A DNA stretch of 64,000 nt from Microbulbifer rhizosphaerae (GCF_014191725.1 NZ_JACHWZ010000008.1:124001-188000); one strand, 5' to 3'; counted from the stretch's first letter, positions 38,129-47,350 are shown. Translations and numbers: made by a program. The notes: generated by a model from the sequence alone, not told the origin.

Positions 38129-40007
38129 GGCTCACTCCCTCGTCGTCTGCTTCGGCGGCGCGCACGGTATTTTCCATCGGGCGCGACATCCAGTCGAAGA
38201 AAAGCTCCCGAGCCACCGGTGCGGCCACCGCGCCGCCGCCCTCGCCGTTCTCTACCAGCACCGCTACCGCGATCTGCGGATCATCCACCGGCGCGAAGGC
38301 CACAAACAGTGCGTGGTCCCTGTGGCGCTCTTTCAATGCCTCGGAGTCGTAGCGCTCACCCTGGGCGATACCGACCACCTGGGCGGTGCCGGACTTGCCG
38401 GCGACTCTGAAATCCAGCCCGGCACCGGCTTTCTTGCCGGTGCCGTGGATACTGTTGACCACGGATTCCATCCCCTCGAACACCAGTTTCCAGTGCTCCG
38501 GTCTGGCCTCCACGTGGTGCAGAATTTCCGGTGGCTGCTCCACACCGTCCACCGCCATCACCACCTGGGGTTTGTAGTGGGTGCCGCGGTTGGCCATGGT
38601 GGCAGTCATCACCGCCAGTTGCAGCGGCGTGGCCAGCACGAAGCCCTGCCCCAGCACCGCGTTCAGGCTGTCCCCGGGAAACCAGGGCAGGCCGCGGGCA
38701 CCGCGCTTCCACGCCCGTGAGGGGAACAGGCCGGGGCGTTCCACCGGCAGGTCAATGCCGGTTTTCGCCCCCAGGCCGAAGCGGTTGGCGATATCGTGCA
38801 TGCGGTCGATGTTCCACTTGTGGGCCATATCGTAGAAGTAGACGTCGCAGCTCTCCGTCAGCGCCTGGATCAGGTCCACCTTGTCACCGTGGCCCCAGCG
38901 TTTCCAGTCCCGATAGCGCCGGGTATCGTTGGGCAGCCGGTAGAACCCCGGATCCTTGATGGTGGTTTCGGCGGTGATCACCCCGTCGGCCAGGCCCCCC
39001 AGGCCCATCATCGGCTTGAGAGTGGAACCCGGGGGGTACTGCCCCTGCAGGGCGCGGTTGAACAGCGGCACGTCGAGAGAGTCGCTGAGCGCGCGATAGT
39101 CGTTGAAGCTGATGCCGGTGACGAACAGGTTGGGGTCGAAGGACGGCTTGCTGACGAACGCCAGCACGCCGCCGGTGTTCACGTCGATGGCCACCACCGC
39201 GCCGCGGTTATCCCCCAGGGCTTCGGTGGCCACCTTCTGCAGGCGGGCGTCCAGGTGCAGGGTCAGCTCCGCGCCCGGCCTGGGGTCGTGGCGCTCCAGT
39301 ACCCGCAGCACCCGCCCGCGGGCGTTGGTCTCCACGTTCTCGTAACCCACCTCGCCCAGCAGCAGATCTTCGTAGGAGCGCTCCAATCCCACCTTGCCGA
39401 TGCTCTGGGTACCGCTGTAGCGGCGCACGTCCTCTTCACTGAACTGGGCCAGGTCGCGCTCGCTGATGCGGCCCACGTAGCCCACGCTGTGGGCGAAGAG
39501 GTCGGTGAGGGGGTAGTAGCGCACCAGTTCCGCTTCCACGGACACGCCGGGCAGGCGGAACTCGTTGACGCTGATGCGCGCGATCTCGTCCTCGCTGAGG
39601 CGGAAGCGCAGCGGTATTGGCTCGAACGGCCGCCGTCGTTGCAGGCGTTTGCGGAATTTCTGTACGTCGCTGTCTTCCAGGCGCACCAACTGGCCGAGCA
39701 GCTCCAGGGTGGCGTCCATGTTGCGGACCCGCTCGTGGACGATGGCCAGGGTATAACTGGGGCGGTTGTCCGCCAGCAGGGCGCCGTTGCGGTCGTAGAT
39801 CAGGCCGCGGGTGGGCGCCACGGGGCGCACCTGGATGCGGTTCTCGTCGGACTGGGTGCGGTAGTCGTCATAGTTGACCACCTGCAGATTGTAGAGGCGC
39901 GCCACCAGCACCCCCAGCAACATCGCCACCCCCACGAGCGCCACCAGCATGCGGTTGTGAAACAGCCGCTGCTCGGTGAGGTGGTCTTTGAAGTGCAGAT
40001 CATGCAT
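38121..40007 (-). CDS. mrdA: Penicillin-binding protein 2, copy 1 (rodA-proximal)
   Basis: 628 aa, one N-terminal membrane helix, a pedestal domain and a transpeptidase domain. Active-site motifs are STLK in PPGSTLKP, SCD in TESCDVYF and KSG in AGKSGTAQVVG. PBP2 cross-links new peptidoglycan with RodA during elongation. The N-terminal half is base-for-base identical with the second copy from about 39030 to 39999, while the transpeptidase half differs at many residues (for example YFYDMAHKWNIDRMHDIA here, YFWSMASRWNIDDMHRIA there). It overlaps rodA by 8 bp and so is likely the ancestral partner. Confidence 0.96.
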   Translation of the reverse strand: MHDLHFKDHLTEQRLFHNRMLVALVGVAMLLGVLVARLYNLQVVNYDDYRTQSDENRIQVRPVAPTRGLIYDRNGALLADNRPSYTLAIVHERVRNMDATLELLGQLVRLEDSDVQKFRKRLQRRRPFEPIPLRFRLSEDEIARISVNEFRLPGVSVEAELVRYYPLTDLFAHSVGYVGRISERDLAQFSEEDVRRYSGTQSIGKVGLERSYEDLLLGEVGYENVETNARGRVLRVLERHDPRPGAELTLHLDARLQKVATEALGDNRGAVVAIDVNTGGVLAFVSKPSFDPNLFVTGISFNDYRALSDSLDVPLFNRALQGQYPPGSTLKPMMGLGGLADGVITAETTIKDPGFYRLPNDTRRYRDWKRWGHGDKVDLIQALTESCDVYFYDMAHKWNIDRMHDIANRFGLGAKTGIDLPVERPGLFPSRAWKRGARGLPWFPGDSLNAVLGQGFVLATPLQLAVMTATMANRGTHYKPQVVMAVDGVEQPPEILHHVEARPEHWKLVFEGMESVVNSIHGTGKKAGAGLDFRVAGKSGTAQVVGIAQGERYDSEALKERHRDHALFVAFAPVDDPQIAVAVLVENGEGGGAVAAPVARELFFDWMSRPMENTVRAAEADDEGVSRG

Positions 40008-40019
40008 GGGGTGACTGGA

Positions 40020-40157
40020 AGTTTGGCGCGTAAATTGATTACAGAGTGTACAGGTTTAATGCGGAATGATGAATGCGGAATCGGAATAAACAGTGAAACC
40101 GTGGGTCATTCCACATTCACGAGGCATATCCCTCCGCCCCCGCGAGGCGATCAAAAA
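40020..40157. repeat. GCGGAATG repeat between the two mrdA copies
   Basis: TTAATGCGGAATGATGAATG and following GCGGAATC...GGAATAAACAGTGAAACCGTGGG.CATTCCACATTC parallel the sequence at 42066-42213 upstream of copy 2, so the intergenic element was also duplicated. Confidence 0.6.
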
Positions 40158-40176
40158 GCCGGTGTAATCGCGACTA
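40155..40176 (-). pseudogene. Remnant of the rodA 5' end after mrdA copy 2
   Basis: On the minus strand the bases at and after the copy 2 stop, TTAGTCGCGATTACACCGGCT, match the rodA start region CTAGTCGCGATTACATGCAC CGGCT with four bases lost. The same stop-overlapping arrangement is seen at the true mrdA-rodA junction. It shows that the tandem duplication once included the beginning of rodA. Confidence 0.7.
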
Positions 40177-42063
40177 ACCTCGGCTTACCTCCTCGTCGTC
40201 TGCTTCGGCGGCGCGCACGGTGTTTTCCATCGGGCGCGACATCCAGTCGAAGAACAGCTCCCGGGCCACCGGCGCGGCTACCTTGCCTCCGCCCTCGCCG
40301 TTCTCCACCAGCACCGCCACCGCGATCTGCGGATCATCCACCGGCGCGAAGGCCACAAACAGGGCGTGGTCCCGGTGGCGCTCTTTCAATGCCTCGGAGT
40401 CGTAGCGCTCGCCTTGGGCGATGCCCACCACCTGGGCGGTGCCGGACTTGCCGGCGACGCGAAAATCCAACCCTGCACCAGCCTTCTTGCCGGTACCCTT
40501 GGGGCTGTTGACCACGGATTCCATCCCCTCGAACACCAGGCTCCAGTGCTCCGGCCTGGCCTCCACGTGGTGCAGCACTTCCGGCGGCTGCTCCACGCCG
40601 TCCACCGCCATCACCACCTGAGGCCGGTAGTGGATGCCGCGGTTGGCCATAGTGGCGGTCATCACCGCCAGCTGTAGCGGCGTGGCCAGATCGAAGCCCT
40701 GCCCGAGCACCGCGTTCAGGCTGTCCCCGGGAAACCAGGGCAGGCCGCGGGCACCGCGCTTCCAGTCCCGCGAGGGGAACAGCCCCGGGCGCTCAACCGG
40801 CAGATCGATACCGGTCCTGGCGCCGAGGCCGAAGCGAGTGGCGATGCGGTGCATGTCGTCGATATTCCAGCGACTCGCCATACTCCAGAAGTAGATGTCG
40901 CAACTCTCCGCCAGCGCCTGGATCAGGTCCACCTTGTCGCCGTGGCCCCAGCGCTTCCATTGTTCGCGATAGAGCCGCGTGTCATTGGGTAGCTTGAAGA
41001 AACCTGGATCCTTGATGGTGGTACCGGCAGTGATCACACCCGCTTCCAGGCCACCCAGCCCCATCATCGGCTTAAGGGTGGAGCCCGGGGGGTACTGCCC
41101 CTGCAGGGCGCGGTTGAACAGCGGCACGTCGAGAGAGTCGCTGAGCGCGCGATAGTCGTTGAAGCTGATGCCGGTGACGAACAGGTTGGGGTCGAAGGAC
41201 GGCTTGCTGACGAACGCCAGCACGCCGCCGGTGTTCACGTCGATGGCCACCACCGCGCCGCGGTTATCCCCCAGGGCTTCGGTGGCCACCTTCTGCAGGC
41301 GGGCGTCCAGGTGCAGGGTCAGCTCCGCGCCCGGCCTGGGGTCGTGGCGCTCCAGTACCCGCAGCACCCGCCCGCGGGCGTTGGTCTCCACGTTCTCGTA
41401 ACCCACCTCGCCCAGCAGCAGATCTTCGTAGGAGCGCTCCAATCCCACCTTGCCGATGCTCTGGGTACCGCTGTAGCGGCGCACGTCCTCTTCACTGAAC
41501 TGGGCCAGGTCGCGCTCGCTGATGCGGCCCACGTAGCCCACGCTGTGGGCGAAGAGGTCGGTGAGGGGGTAGTAGCGCACCAGTTCCGCTTCCACGGACA
41601 CGCCGGGCAGGCGGAACTCGTTGACGCTGATGCGCGCGATCTCGTCCTCGCTGAGGCGGAAGCGCAGCGGTATTGGCTCGAACGGCCGCCGTCGTTGCAG
41701 GCGTTTGCGGAATTTCTGTACGTCGCTGTCTTCCAGGCGCACCAACTGGCCGAGCAGCTCCAGGGTGGCGTCCATGTTGCGGACCCGCTCGTGGACGATG
41801 GCCAGGGTATAACTGGGGCGGTTGTCCGCCAGCAGGGCGCCGTTGCGGTCGTAGATCAGGCCGCGGGTGGGCGCCACGGGGCGCACCTGGATGCGGTTCT
41901 CGTCGGACTGGGTGCGGTAGTCGTCATAGTTGACCACCTGCAGATTGTAGAGGCGCGCCACCAGCACCCCCAGCAACATCGCCACCCCCACGAGCGCCAC
42001 CAGCATGCGGTTGTGAAACAGCCGCTGCTCGGTGAGGTGGTCTTTGAAGTGCAGATTGTGCAT
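40174..42063 (-). CDS. mrdA: Penicillin-binding protein 2, copy 2 (rlmH-proximal)
   Basis: 629 aa, same domains as copy 1 and with the three active-site motifs intact (PPGSTLKP, AESCDIYF, AGKSGTAQVVG), so it should be a working transpeptidase. It starts MHNLHFKDH where copy 1 has MHDLHFKDH; otherwise the first half is identical in DNA over about 970 bp. The second half carries scattered replacements and one extra residue near LYREQWKRW. Its C-terminus ends EADDEEVSRG. It occupies the position mrdA has next to rlmH in relatives. Two nearly equal PBP2 genes in tandem are unusual; differential use or beta-lactam affinity is speculation. Confidence 0.95.
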   Translation of the reverse strand: MHNLHFKDHLTEQRLFHNRMLVALVGVAMLLGVLVARLYNLQVVNYDDYRTQSDENRIQVRPVAPTRGLIYDRNGALLADNRPSYTLAIVHERVRNMDATLELLGQLVRLEDSDVQKFRKRLQRRRPFEPIPLRFRLSEDEIARISVNEFRLPGVSVEAELVRYYPLTDLFAHSVGYVGRISERDLAQFSEEDVRRYSGTQSIGKVGLERSYEDLLLGEVGYENVETNARGRVLRVLERHDPRPGAELTLHLDARLQKVATEALGDNRGAVVAIDVNTGGVLAFVSKPSFDPNLFVTGISFNDYRALSDSLDVPLFNRALQGQYPPGSTLKPMMGLGGLEAGVITAGTTIKDPGFFKLPNDTRLYREQWKRWGHGDKVDLIQALAESCDIYFWSMASRWNIDDMHRIATRFGLGARTGIDLPVERPGLFPSRDWKRGARGLPWFPGDSLNAVLGQGFDLATPLQLAVMTATMANRGIHYRPQVVMAVDGVEQPPEVLHHVEARPEHWSLVFEGMESVVNSPKGTGKKAGAGLDFRVAGKSGTAQVVGIAQGERYDSEALKERHRDHALFVAFAPVDDPQIAVAVLVENGEGGGKVAAPVARELFFDWMSRPMENTVRAAEADDEEVSRG

Positions 42064-42065
42064 GG

Positions 42066-42213
42066 GTTAATGCGGAATGCGGAATGCGGAATGCGGAATA
42101 AACAACGAAACCATGGGGCATTCGTGAATGCACATACCTGTACCTCACCCCTTCATCTGGTGCAAATCGACAATCCTACAGATTTGCCACATTCCACATT
42201 TCACATTCCGCAT
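42066..42213. repeat. GCGGAAT tandem and inverted repeat between rlmH and mrdA copy 2
   Basis: TAATGCGGAATGCGGAATGC and two more GCGGAAT units at the left pair with CATTCCACATTTCACATTCC GCATTA at the right. A GCAAATCGACAATCCTACAG ATTTGC hairpin lies inside, related to those near 3249 and 26884. The unit matches the one between the mrdA copies. Confidence 0.65.
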
Positions 42214-42689
42214 TATTTGTGATACGGGTGTCCCGCGAGCAGTGTCCAGGCGCGGTACAGCTGTTCCGCCAGCACCACCCGTACCAATGGGTGGGGCAAG
42301 GTGAGCGGCGATAGGGACCAGCGCTGTCGGGCGCGCGCCAGGCAATCGGGCGCCAGGCCGTCAGGCCCCCCAACTAGCAGGCTGACGTTTTCGCCCAGCA
42401 TCTGCCAGTCCGCCAGTTGCCGGGACAGCTGCTCCGTGCTCCAAGGCTTGCCCTTCACGTCCAGCGCGACTACATGGTCGCGTGGCGCCAGCGCCGCCAG
42501 CATCGCCTCGCCCTCTTTCTGGCGGGCCTTTTCCACCAGCGCCGGCGAGCTTTTCTGGCCGCGCTGGCCCAGGGGGATTTCCACCATTTCCAGAACTATT
42601 TCCCGGGGCAACCGCTTGGCATACTCGGCATAGCCTTCCTGCACCCAGCCCGGCATCTTGCCGCCAGCGGCGAGAATACGGATTTTCAT
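42213..42689 (-). CDS. rlmH: 23S rRNA (pseudouridine1915-N3)-methyltransferase
   Basis: 158 aa from the ATG at 42689. A SPOUT methyltransferase: [11 protein letters not shown] is the knotted SAM-binding loop and [23 protein letters not shown] the C-terminal signature, ending PYHK. It methylates pseudouridine 1915 in helix 69 of 23S rRNA. Placement after rsfS is conserved in gammaproteobacteria. Confidence 0.97.
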   Translation of the reverse strand: MKIRILAAGGKMPGWVQEGYAEYAKRLPREIVLEMVEIPLGQRGQKSSPALVEKARQKEGEAMLAALAPRDHVVALDVKGKPWSTEQLSRQLADWQMLGENVSLLVGGPDGLAPDCLARARQRWSLSPLTLPHPLVRVVLAEQLYRAWTLLAGHPYHK

Positions 42690-42725
42690 CAATCTCTATA
42701 CGCAGGGTGGATAAGCGCTGCGCAT

Positions 42726-43058
42726 TTACTGCCTCCCGGTGGGCGTAAGTGACCAGAGCTTCTCCAGGTCGTAGAAGCTGCGCACATCCGCCAGCATCAC
42801 GTGCACCACCAGGTCCCCGTAGTCCACCAGCACCCACTCGCCCTGCTCCTTGCCCTCGACGCCGATGGGACGGACTCCGGCTTTCTTGCCCTCCTCCACC
42901 ACATTGTCCGCCAGGGACTTCACTTGGCGGTTGGAGGTACCGGTGCAGATCACCAGGGTGTCCATCACATCGCTCATTTCCGAGACGTCCAGGGCGACGA
43001 TGTCCTTGCCCTTGAGATCTTCCAGTGCCCCCAGGGCGATATCTTTGATATTCGTCAT
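42726..43058 (-). CDS. rsfS: Ribosome silencing factor RsfS
   Basis: 110 aa. The Iojap/RsfS core is seen in [40 protein letters not shown] and FYDLEKLW. RsfS binds L14 (uL14) of the large subunit and blocks subunit joining when nutrients fall. It lies between nadD (23 bp) and rlmH. Confidence 0.97.
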   Translation of the reverse strand: MTNIKDIALGALEDLKGKDIVALDVSEMSDVMDTLVICTGTSNRQVKSLADNVVEEGKKAGVRPIGVEGKEQGEWVLVDYGDLVVHVMLADVRSFYDLEKLWSLTPTGRQ

Positions 43059-43081
43059 AACACCTTTGCTTGAAACCTTGA

Positions 43082-43744
43082 CTAGGGGCCGCTTTCAGTG
43101 GCCGTTCGATAGAGTTGATTGTTTTCAATATATTCCAATACCGCATCCGGCAGCAGGTAGCGCGGCGACCGGCCAGCGGCGATCAGTTGGCGGATATCGG
43201 TGGCGGATATCGGCAGCAGTGTCTGCTCCCGCACCACCAGGCGCCCGCAGGGCTCCCGGTGCAGTTGCCCTACCCCGCCACCCTGCCTCTCCAGCAGTTC
43301 CGCCACCTCTCCTTCCCCGGGCAGCCGCCAGCCCGGACGGGCGACCACCACCAGGTGGGCCAGCTCCAGCAGGCGCTCCCAGCGGTGCCAGTTGGGCAAG
43401 GTGAGCAGCGAATCCAGCCCCATGCAGAAGCTGATGGATACTTCCTCTCCCAGTTCCCCGCGCAGCTCCTCCAGCGTGTCCACCGTGTAGGTGGGGCCGG
43501 GGCGCAGGAGTTCGCGTTCGTCCAGTTGCAGTTCCCCACCGCCCGCCAGCGCAAGTGCCAGCATTTGCCGGCGGTGTTCCGCCGATACCCCCGGGCTCTC
43601 CCGGTGGCGCGGCTGGCGGCTGGGTAGAATACGCATCTCGTCGACCCCCAACGCCTCGCGAAGCTCCAGGGCCATACGCAGGTGGCCGAAGTGCACCGGG
43701 TCGAAGGTGCCGCCGAACAGGGCGATGGTGTGTAGCTTCTTCAA
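43082..43744 (-). CDS. nadD: Nicotinate-nucleotide adenylyltransferase
   Basis: About 220 aa. The nucleotidyltransferase signature [12 protein letters not shown] and the C-terminal [20 protein letters not shown] are clear. It makes deamido-NAD from nicotinate mononucleotide and ATP. No ATG is in frame before the conserved start; I chose the TTG at 43744 (reading [12 protein letters not shown]), with another TTG at 43765 possible and no strong ribosome site at either. The gap to proA is about 100 bp. Confidence 0.94.
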   Translation of the reverse strand: MKKLHTIALFGGTFDPVHFGHLRMALELREALGVDEMRILPSRQPRHRESPGVSAEHRRQMLALALAGGGELQLDERELLRPGPTYTVDTLEELRGELGEEVSISFCMGLDSLLTLPNWHRWERLLELAHLVVVARPGWRLPGEGEVAELLERQGGGVGQLHREPCGRLVVREQTLLPISATDIRQLIAAGRSPRYLLPDAVLEYIENNQLYRTATESGP

Positions 43745-43843
43745 TGAACAATTACCAATTATCAATAACTACTCATCCCCGCCGCTCCTACAGGGTGGTT
43801 TCCCTGAATCAATGCGGATTTCCTACGGGTGGGTAGTTATGGT

Positions 43844-45133
43844 TCATTGGCGGATATGGCCCTCACCAAGCACTATCCACTTCTGCGAGGTCAGCCCCTC
43901 CAGCCCCACCGGGCCGCGGGCGTGGATCTTGTCGGTGCTGATGCCGATCTCCGCCCCCAGGCCGTACTCGAAGCCGTCCGCAAAGCGGGTGGAGGCGTTG
44001 ACCATTACCGAGCTGGAGTCCACCTCGGCGAGGAAGCGTCGCGCGCGGCTGTAGTCCCCGGTGACGATGGATTCGGTGTGGCCGGAGCCGTAGCGGGCGA
44101 TATGATCCATGGCCGCATCCAAATCCTCAACGATACGGATAGACAGCACCGGCGCCAGGTATTCCTCGCTCCAGTCCGCTTCAGCGGCGGGGTTGCAATC
44201 CTCGAGGATCTTGCGCGTCCGCTCGCAGCCGCGCAGCTCCACACCCTTCTCGCGGTAGGCCTGCGCCAGCTTCGGCAGTATATCCGCGGCCACGCCCTCC
44301 GCCACCAGCAGGCTCTCCATGGCGTTGCACACGCCGTAGCGGTGGGTCTTGGCATTCAGCGCGATATCGAAGGCTTTCTGCAGGTCTGCGCGGTCGTCGA
44401 TATATACGTGGCAGACGCCGTGCAGGTGCTTGATCACCGGCACCCGCGCGTCGCGGCTGACCCGCTCGATCAGGCTGGGGCCGCCGCGGGGCACGATCAC
44501 GTCCACGTATTCCGGCATGCTGATCAGTGCGCTCACCGCGGCGCGGTCGGTGGTGTCCACCACCTGTACCGCGGTCTCCGGCAGTCCGGCCTCTGCCAGG
44601 CCGGCGGCGATGCAGACGGCGATGGCGCCGTTGGAGTGCAGCGCCTCGCTGCCGCCGCGCAAAATGGTGGCGTTGCCGGATTTCAGGCACAAGCTGGCGG
44701 CGTCGATAGTCACATTGGGGCGGGATTCATAGATGATCCCCACCACCCCCAGGGGCACGCGCATCTTGCCGACCTGGATGCCGCTGGGGCGGTATTTGAG
44801 GTCGTCGATCTCGCCCACCGGGTCCGGCAGCTCGGCGATCTGGTGCAGGCCTTCGATCATCCCGTCGATACGCTCGCCGGTGAGTTCGAGCCGGTCCAGC
44901 AGCGCCGCGTCCAGGCCATTGTCGCGCCCCGCCTTCATGTCCCGGTCGTTGGCCTCGGCGATCTGATCGCGGCGGACGTCCAGTTGTTCGGCAATGGCAT
45001 GAAGTGCGCGGTTCTTGGTGGCGGTATCCGCCCGCGCCATCCGCCTCGATGCCTCGCGGGCTGCGCGGCCCATCTCTTCCAGTCTGGCTTGGGTGGATTG
45101 CTGTTCACTGGTATTCGCGGCGCTACTGTTCAC
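43844..45133 (-). CDS. proA: Gamma-glutamyl phosphate reductase
   Basis: 429 aa. Aldehyde-dehydrogenase-fold enzyme of proline synthesis that reduces gamma-glutamyl phosphate to the semialdehyde with NADPH. The catalytic Cys is in [23 protein letters not shown] and [20 protein letters not shown] are family segments. A striking 12-bp inverted repeat (45162-45192) lies 29 bp upstream of its start and may be a control site. Confidence 0.97.
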   Translation of the reverse strand: MNSSAANTSEQQSTQARLEEMGRAAREASRRMARADTATKNRALHAIAEQLDVRRDQIAEANDRDMKAGRDNGLDAALLDRLELTGERIDGMIEGLHQIAELPDPVGEIDDLKYRPSGIQVGKMRVPLGVVGIIYESRPNVTIDAASLCLKSGNATILRGGSEALHSNGAIAVCIAAGLAEAGLPETAVQVVDTTDRAAVSALISMPEYVDVIVPRGGPSLIERVSRDARVPVIKHLHGVCHVYIDDRADLQKAFDIALNAKTHRYGVCNAMESLLVAEGVAADILPKLAQAYREKGVELRGCERTRKILEDCNPAAEADWSEEYLAPVLSIRIVEDLDAAMDHIARYGSGHTESIVTGDYSRARRFLAEVDSSSVMVNASTRFADGFEYGLGAEIGISTDKIHARGPVGLEGLTSQKWIVLGEGHIRQ

Positions 45134-45161
45134 TCCAACTCTCCGTGCTTTTTAACCTATC

Positions 45162-45192
45162 GGTTAAATAGGTCATCCTTACCTATTTAACC
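45162..45192. promoter_or_regulatory. Perfect 12-bp inverted repeat upstream of proA
   Basis: GGTTAAATAGGT (45162-45173) and ACCTATTTAACC (45181-45192) are exact complements around a 7-bp loop. A third half-site (TTAACCTATCGGTTAA, 45152-45167) overlaps it. There is no T-run on either strand, so it is more like an operator or leader hairpin than a terminator. It sits between the LON-domain gene and proA, 29 bp before the proA start. Confidence 0.6.
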
Positions 45193-45262
45193 GGTCGTCC
45201 GTGAAATACTGGCGCAGATGCGTGGATCTGCTGGTATTTCCCGGACTCGCGCTGGCCTTCGG

Positions 45263-45928
45263 TCAGCGGCGGCACATCCTTGTGCCGCGCTGTGGGTCGG
45301 TCGCGCAGTATACCCCACCGGACCGCGGATTCACCGGGCCACAGGGGCTTATTCGCAACTCCAGCGATCCAGGCTGGCGGCGATACTGGCCAGGCGCTCC
45401 AGGGGATCCGAGGTGGCCAGAAGTTCCACACGCGCTCCGATCCTCCAGCGGTAGCAGTTGCGCCAGTTGCCAGGACAGGGCATCGGCGCTGTCCACCGGG
45501 GCAAACTGCAGGGACAGCATGGCCGCGTGTTGCTTCAACTCCCGCAATACTTCGAGCAGGCCGTCGCAGTTCGCGGGCACCGGCCTGGCCGGCTCGTCCG
45601 GCAGCCACTCCACCTCGTCGCCGATCAACAGGCCATCCTCCGCGCGGTGGGTTTCCAGTATCCGGAAGCGCCGCCCACCGCGCACCTGGATATGCAACAG
45701 TCCCTCTTCCCCCTGGCTCCAGTCGACGATCTGCACAGTGAGCCCAACGGGCCACACCGAAGCGCGCCCAACCTCCCGGCCATTGCGAATCAGTGCCACG
45801 CCAAAGCCGCTGTCTGTCTTCAGGGTCTCGGCCACCAGGCGCAGGTAGCGCTGCTCGAAAATGCGCAGAGGCAGAGTGACACTGGGAAACAGCGCCATAC
45901 CGAGAGGAAAAAGGGGAATCTGTGGCAA
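45263..45928 (-). CDS. LON substrate-binding (Lon N-domain) protein with a frameshifted C-terminus
   Basis: 221 aa from a TTG at 45928 (GGGAG about 9 nt upstream). The Lon N-terminal domain is clear: IPLFPLGMALFPSVTLPLRI, IFEQRYLRLV and GFGVALIRNG. The normal product should be about 190 aa and end at 45349. Near 45439-45441 one extra G shifts the frame: before it reads LLPLEDR, and in the shifted frame the sequence continues ARVELLATSDPLERLASIAA with a stop at 45349, as relatives do. As written, the last 30 or so residues are unrelated. Stand-alone Lon N-domain proteins are poorly understood. The shift may be a real mutation or a sequence error. Confidence 0.85.
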   Translation of the reverse strand: MPQIPLFPLGMALFPSVTLPLRIFEQRYLRLVAETLKTDSGFGVALIRNGREVGRASVWPVGLTVQIVDWSQGEEGLLHIQVRGGRRFRILETHRAEDGLLIGDEVEWLPDEPARPVPANCDGLLEVLRELKQHAAMLSLQFAPVDSADALSWQLAQLLPLEDRSACGTSGHLGSPGAPGQYRRQPGSLELRISPCGPVNPRSGGVYCATDPQRGTRMCRR

Positions 45929-46056
45929 AAGTGGTACTCCCGATCCAGTCGTCCGAACCCCAAGTTACCATTCGCGCGGGGGGGCGACTTCTTATAGAAA
46001 AGAATTGTATGCCAGCTGGTCTAAACTTTTCGGAGAAATCCCTTTTGGAGTCGCCC

Positions 46057-46938
46057 ATGCGCTGGCGCCAGGGCCGCAGAAGCGAAAATATCGAAGACCG
46101 CCGCGGGGGAACCGGCGGCAGGTTGGGAAATCTTTTGGCCCTGGCCCCCCTGCTGCTGCGCAGTAAAAAGGGCTGGCTGATCCTCGGCGTTATCGTCGCT
46201 ATCTACTATTTCAGCGACGGCTTGGACCACTTGCCCGGCGGCGGCCAACCCCCACCCCTGAGTACCGAACAGCCCGGCCAGCCGGGCACACACGGCAACG
46301 AGGTCGCCGATTTCGTTTCCGTGGTACTGGCAGACACCGAGGACACCTGGAACCAACTGTTCGAGACTGCCGGCATCCAGTACCAGCCGCCGAAGCTGGT
46401 GCTCTACCACGACACCGTGCGCTCCGCCTGTGGTCTCAATACCGCCGCAGTGGGCCCTTTCTACTGCCCCGACGACAGAAAGGTCTACCTGGACCTGAAT
46501 TTTCTCAACGACCTGAAACAGTTGGGTGCGCCGGGGGATTTCGCCTTCGGCTATGTCATTGCCCACGAAGTGGGCCACCATGTGCAGAACCTGTTGGGTA
46601 CCACCCAGAAGGTACAGCAGGCGCGCACACAGTCGGACAAGGCCACTGCGAATCGGCTGTCGGTAATGCTGGAATTGCAGGCGGACTGCTTCGCCGGCGT
46701 CTGGGCCTACTACGCCAACCGCGACCGTCAGATGCTGGAGCCGGGCGACCTGGAAGAGGGGCTGGCCGCTGCCTCGGCAGTGGGCGACGACCGCCTGCAG
46801 AAACGCACCGGGCACGCGGTATCCCCCGACGCCTTCACCCACGGCAGCGCCAAGCAGCGGGTCTACTGGTTCAAGCAGGGCTTCAACAGCGGCGATGTAA
46901 CCAAGTGCAATACCTTTGCCGCTCTGGCGGGCCAGTGA
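46057..46938 (+). CDS. ypfJ: YpfJ-family neutral zinc metallopeptidase
   Basis: 293 aa from the ATG at 46057 with TGGAG upstream; the open frame extends further but without family similarity. MRWRQGRRSENIEDRRGG is the typical start, followed by one membrane helix (GWLILGVIVAIYYFSDG) and the peptidase domain with zinc site HEVGHHVQNLLG and downstream ELQADCFAGVWA. Its physiological substrate is unknown. It is the first plus-strand gene after the long minus-strand run. Confidence 0.94.
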   Translation: MRWRQGRRSENIEDRRGGTGGRLGNLLALAPLLLRSKKGWLILGVIVAIYYFSDGLDHLPGGGQPPPLSTEQPGQPGTHGNEVADFVSVVLADTEDTWNQLFETAGIQYQPPKLVLYHDTVRSACGLNTAAVGPFYCPDDRKVYLDLNFLNDLKQLGAPGDFAFGYVIAHEVGHHVQNLLGTTQKVQQARTQSDKATANRLSVMLELQADCFAGVWAYYANRDRQMLEPGDLEEGLAAASAVGDDRLQKRTGHAVSPDAFTHGSAKQRVYWFKQGFNSGDVTKCNTFAALAGQ

Positions 46939-47012
46939 CAGCCGCGCTAAGCTGCTCTCCGTAAACAACAATTCCCGGCCGGTACCATCGGCCCATTTTA
47001 TGGAGAAAACCC

Positions 47013-47294
47013 ATGCCAAAGGCCACAGCCCGCCACATCCTGGTGGAAAACGAAGAAGAGTGCCTCAAGCTGAAAAAACAGATCGAAGAGGGCGCCGACT
47101 TCGGCATCATCGCCCAGGAACACTCCAAATGCCCCTCCGGCCGCTCCGGCGGAGAGCTGGGGGAATTCAGCCAGGGGCAGATGGTGCCTGAATTTGACAA
47201 GGTGGTATTTTCCGGTGACTTGAACAAGGTGCTGGGGCCGGTGAAGACCCAGTTTGGCTACCATCTGATCGAGGTTACCGACCGCAGCGAGTAA
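47013..47294 (+). CDS. ppiC: Parvulin-type peptidyl-prolyl isomerase C
   Basis: 93 aa, a single parvulin domain with no signal peptide, as in E. coli PpiC. ARHILVENEEEC, HSKCPSGRSGGELGEF and FGYHLIEVTDR are the family motifs. It speeds cis/trans isomerisation of prolyl bonds in the cytoplasm. ATGGAGAAAACCC provides a ribosome site. A strong terminator hairpin follows. Confidence 0.97.
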   Translation: MPKATARHILVENEEECLKLKKQIEEGADFGIIAQEHSKCPSGRSGGELGEFSQGQMVPEFDKVVFSGDLNKVLGPVKTQFGYHLIEVTDRSE

Positions 47295-47318
47295 AAAAGC
47301 CGACAGTAACTCCTACAA

Positions 47319-47346
47319 AAAGGGCTGCCTCACAAGGCAGCCCTTT
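47319..47346. terminator. Bidirectional terminator between ppiC and the MMPL gene
   Basis: AAAGGGCTGCCT / AGGCAGCCCTTT, a perfect 12-bp stem with loop CACA. It lies between two convergent genes and has A and T tracts at its ends, so it can serve both strands. Confidence 0.88.
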
Positions 47347-47350
47347 CCAG

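Noticed and set aside
38796-40511. A 571-codon open frame on the plus strand across the mrdA genes
   Set aside because: It is the antisense of GC-rich PBP2 coding sequence, with low-complexity Arg/His/Gly-rich translation and no recognisable domain; the same happens in the second copy.
43829-45190. A 453-codon plus-strand frame over proA
   Set aside because: It is an antisense shadow; proA motifs on the minus strand are complete.
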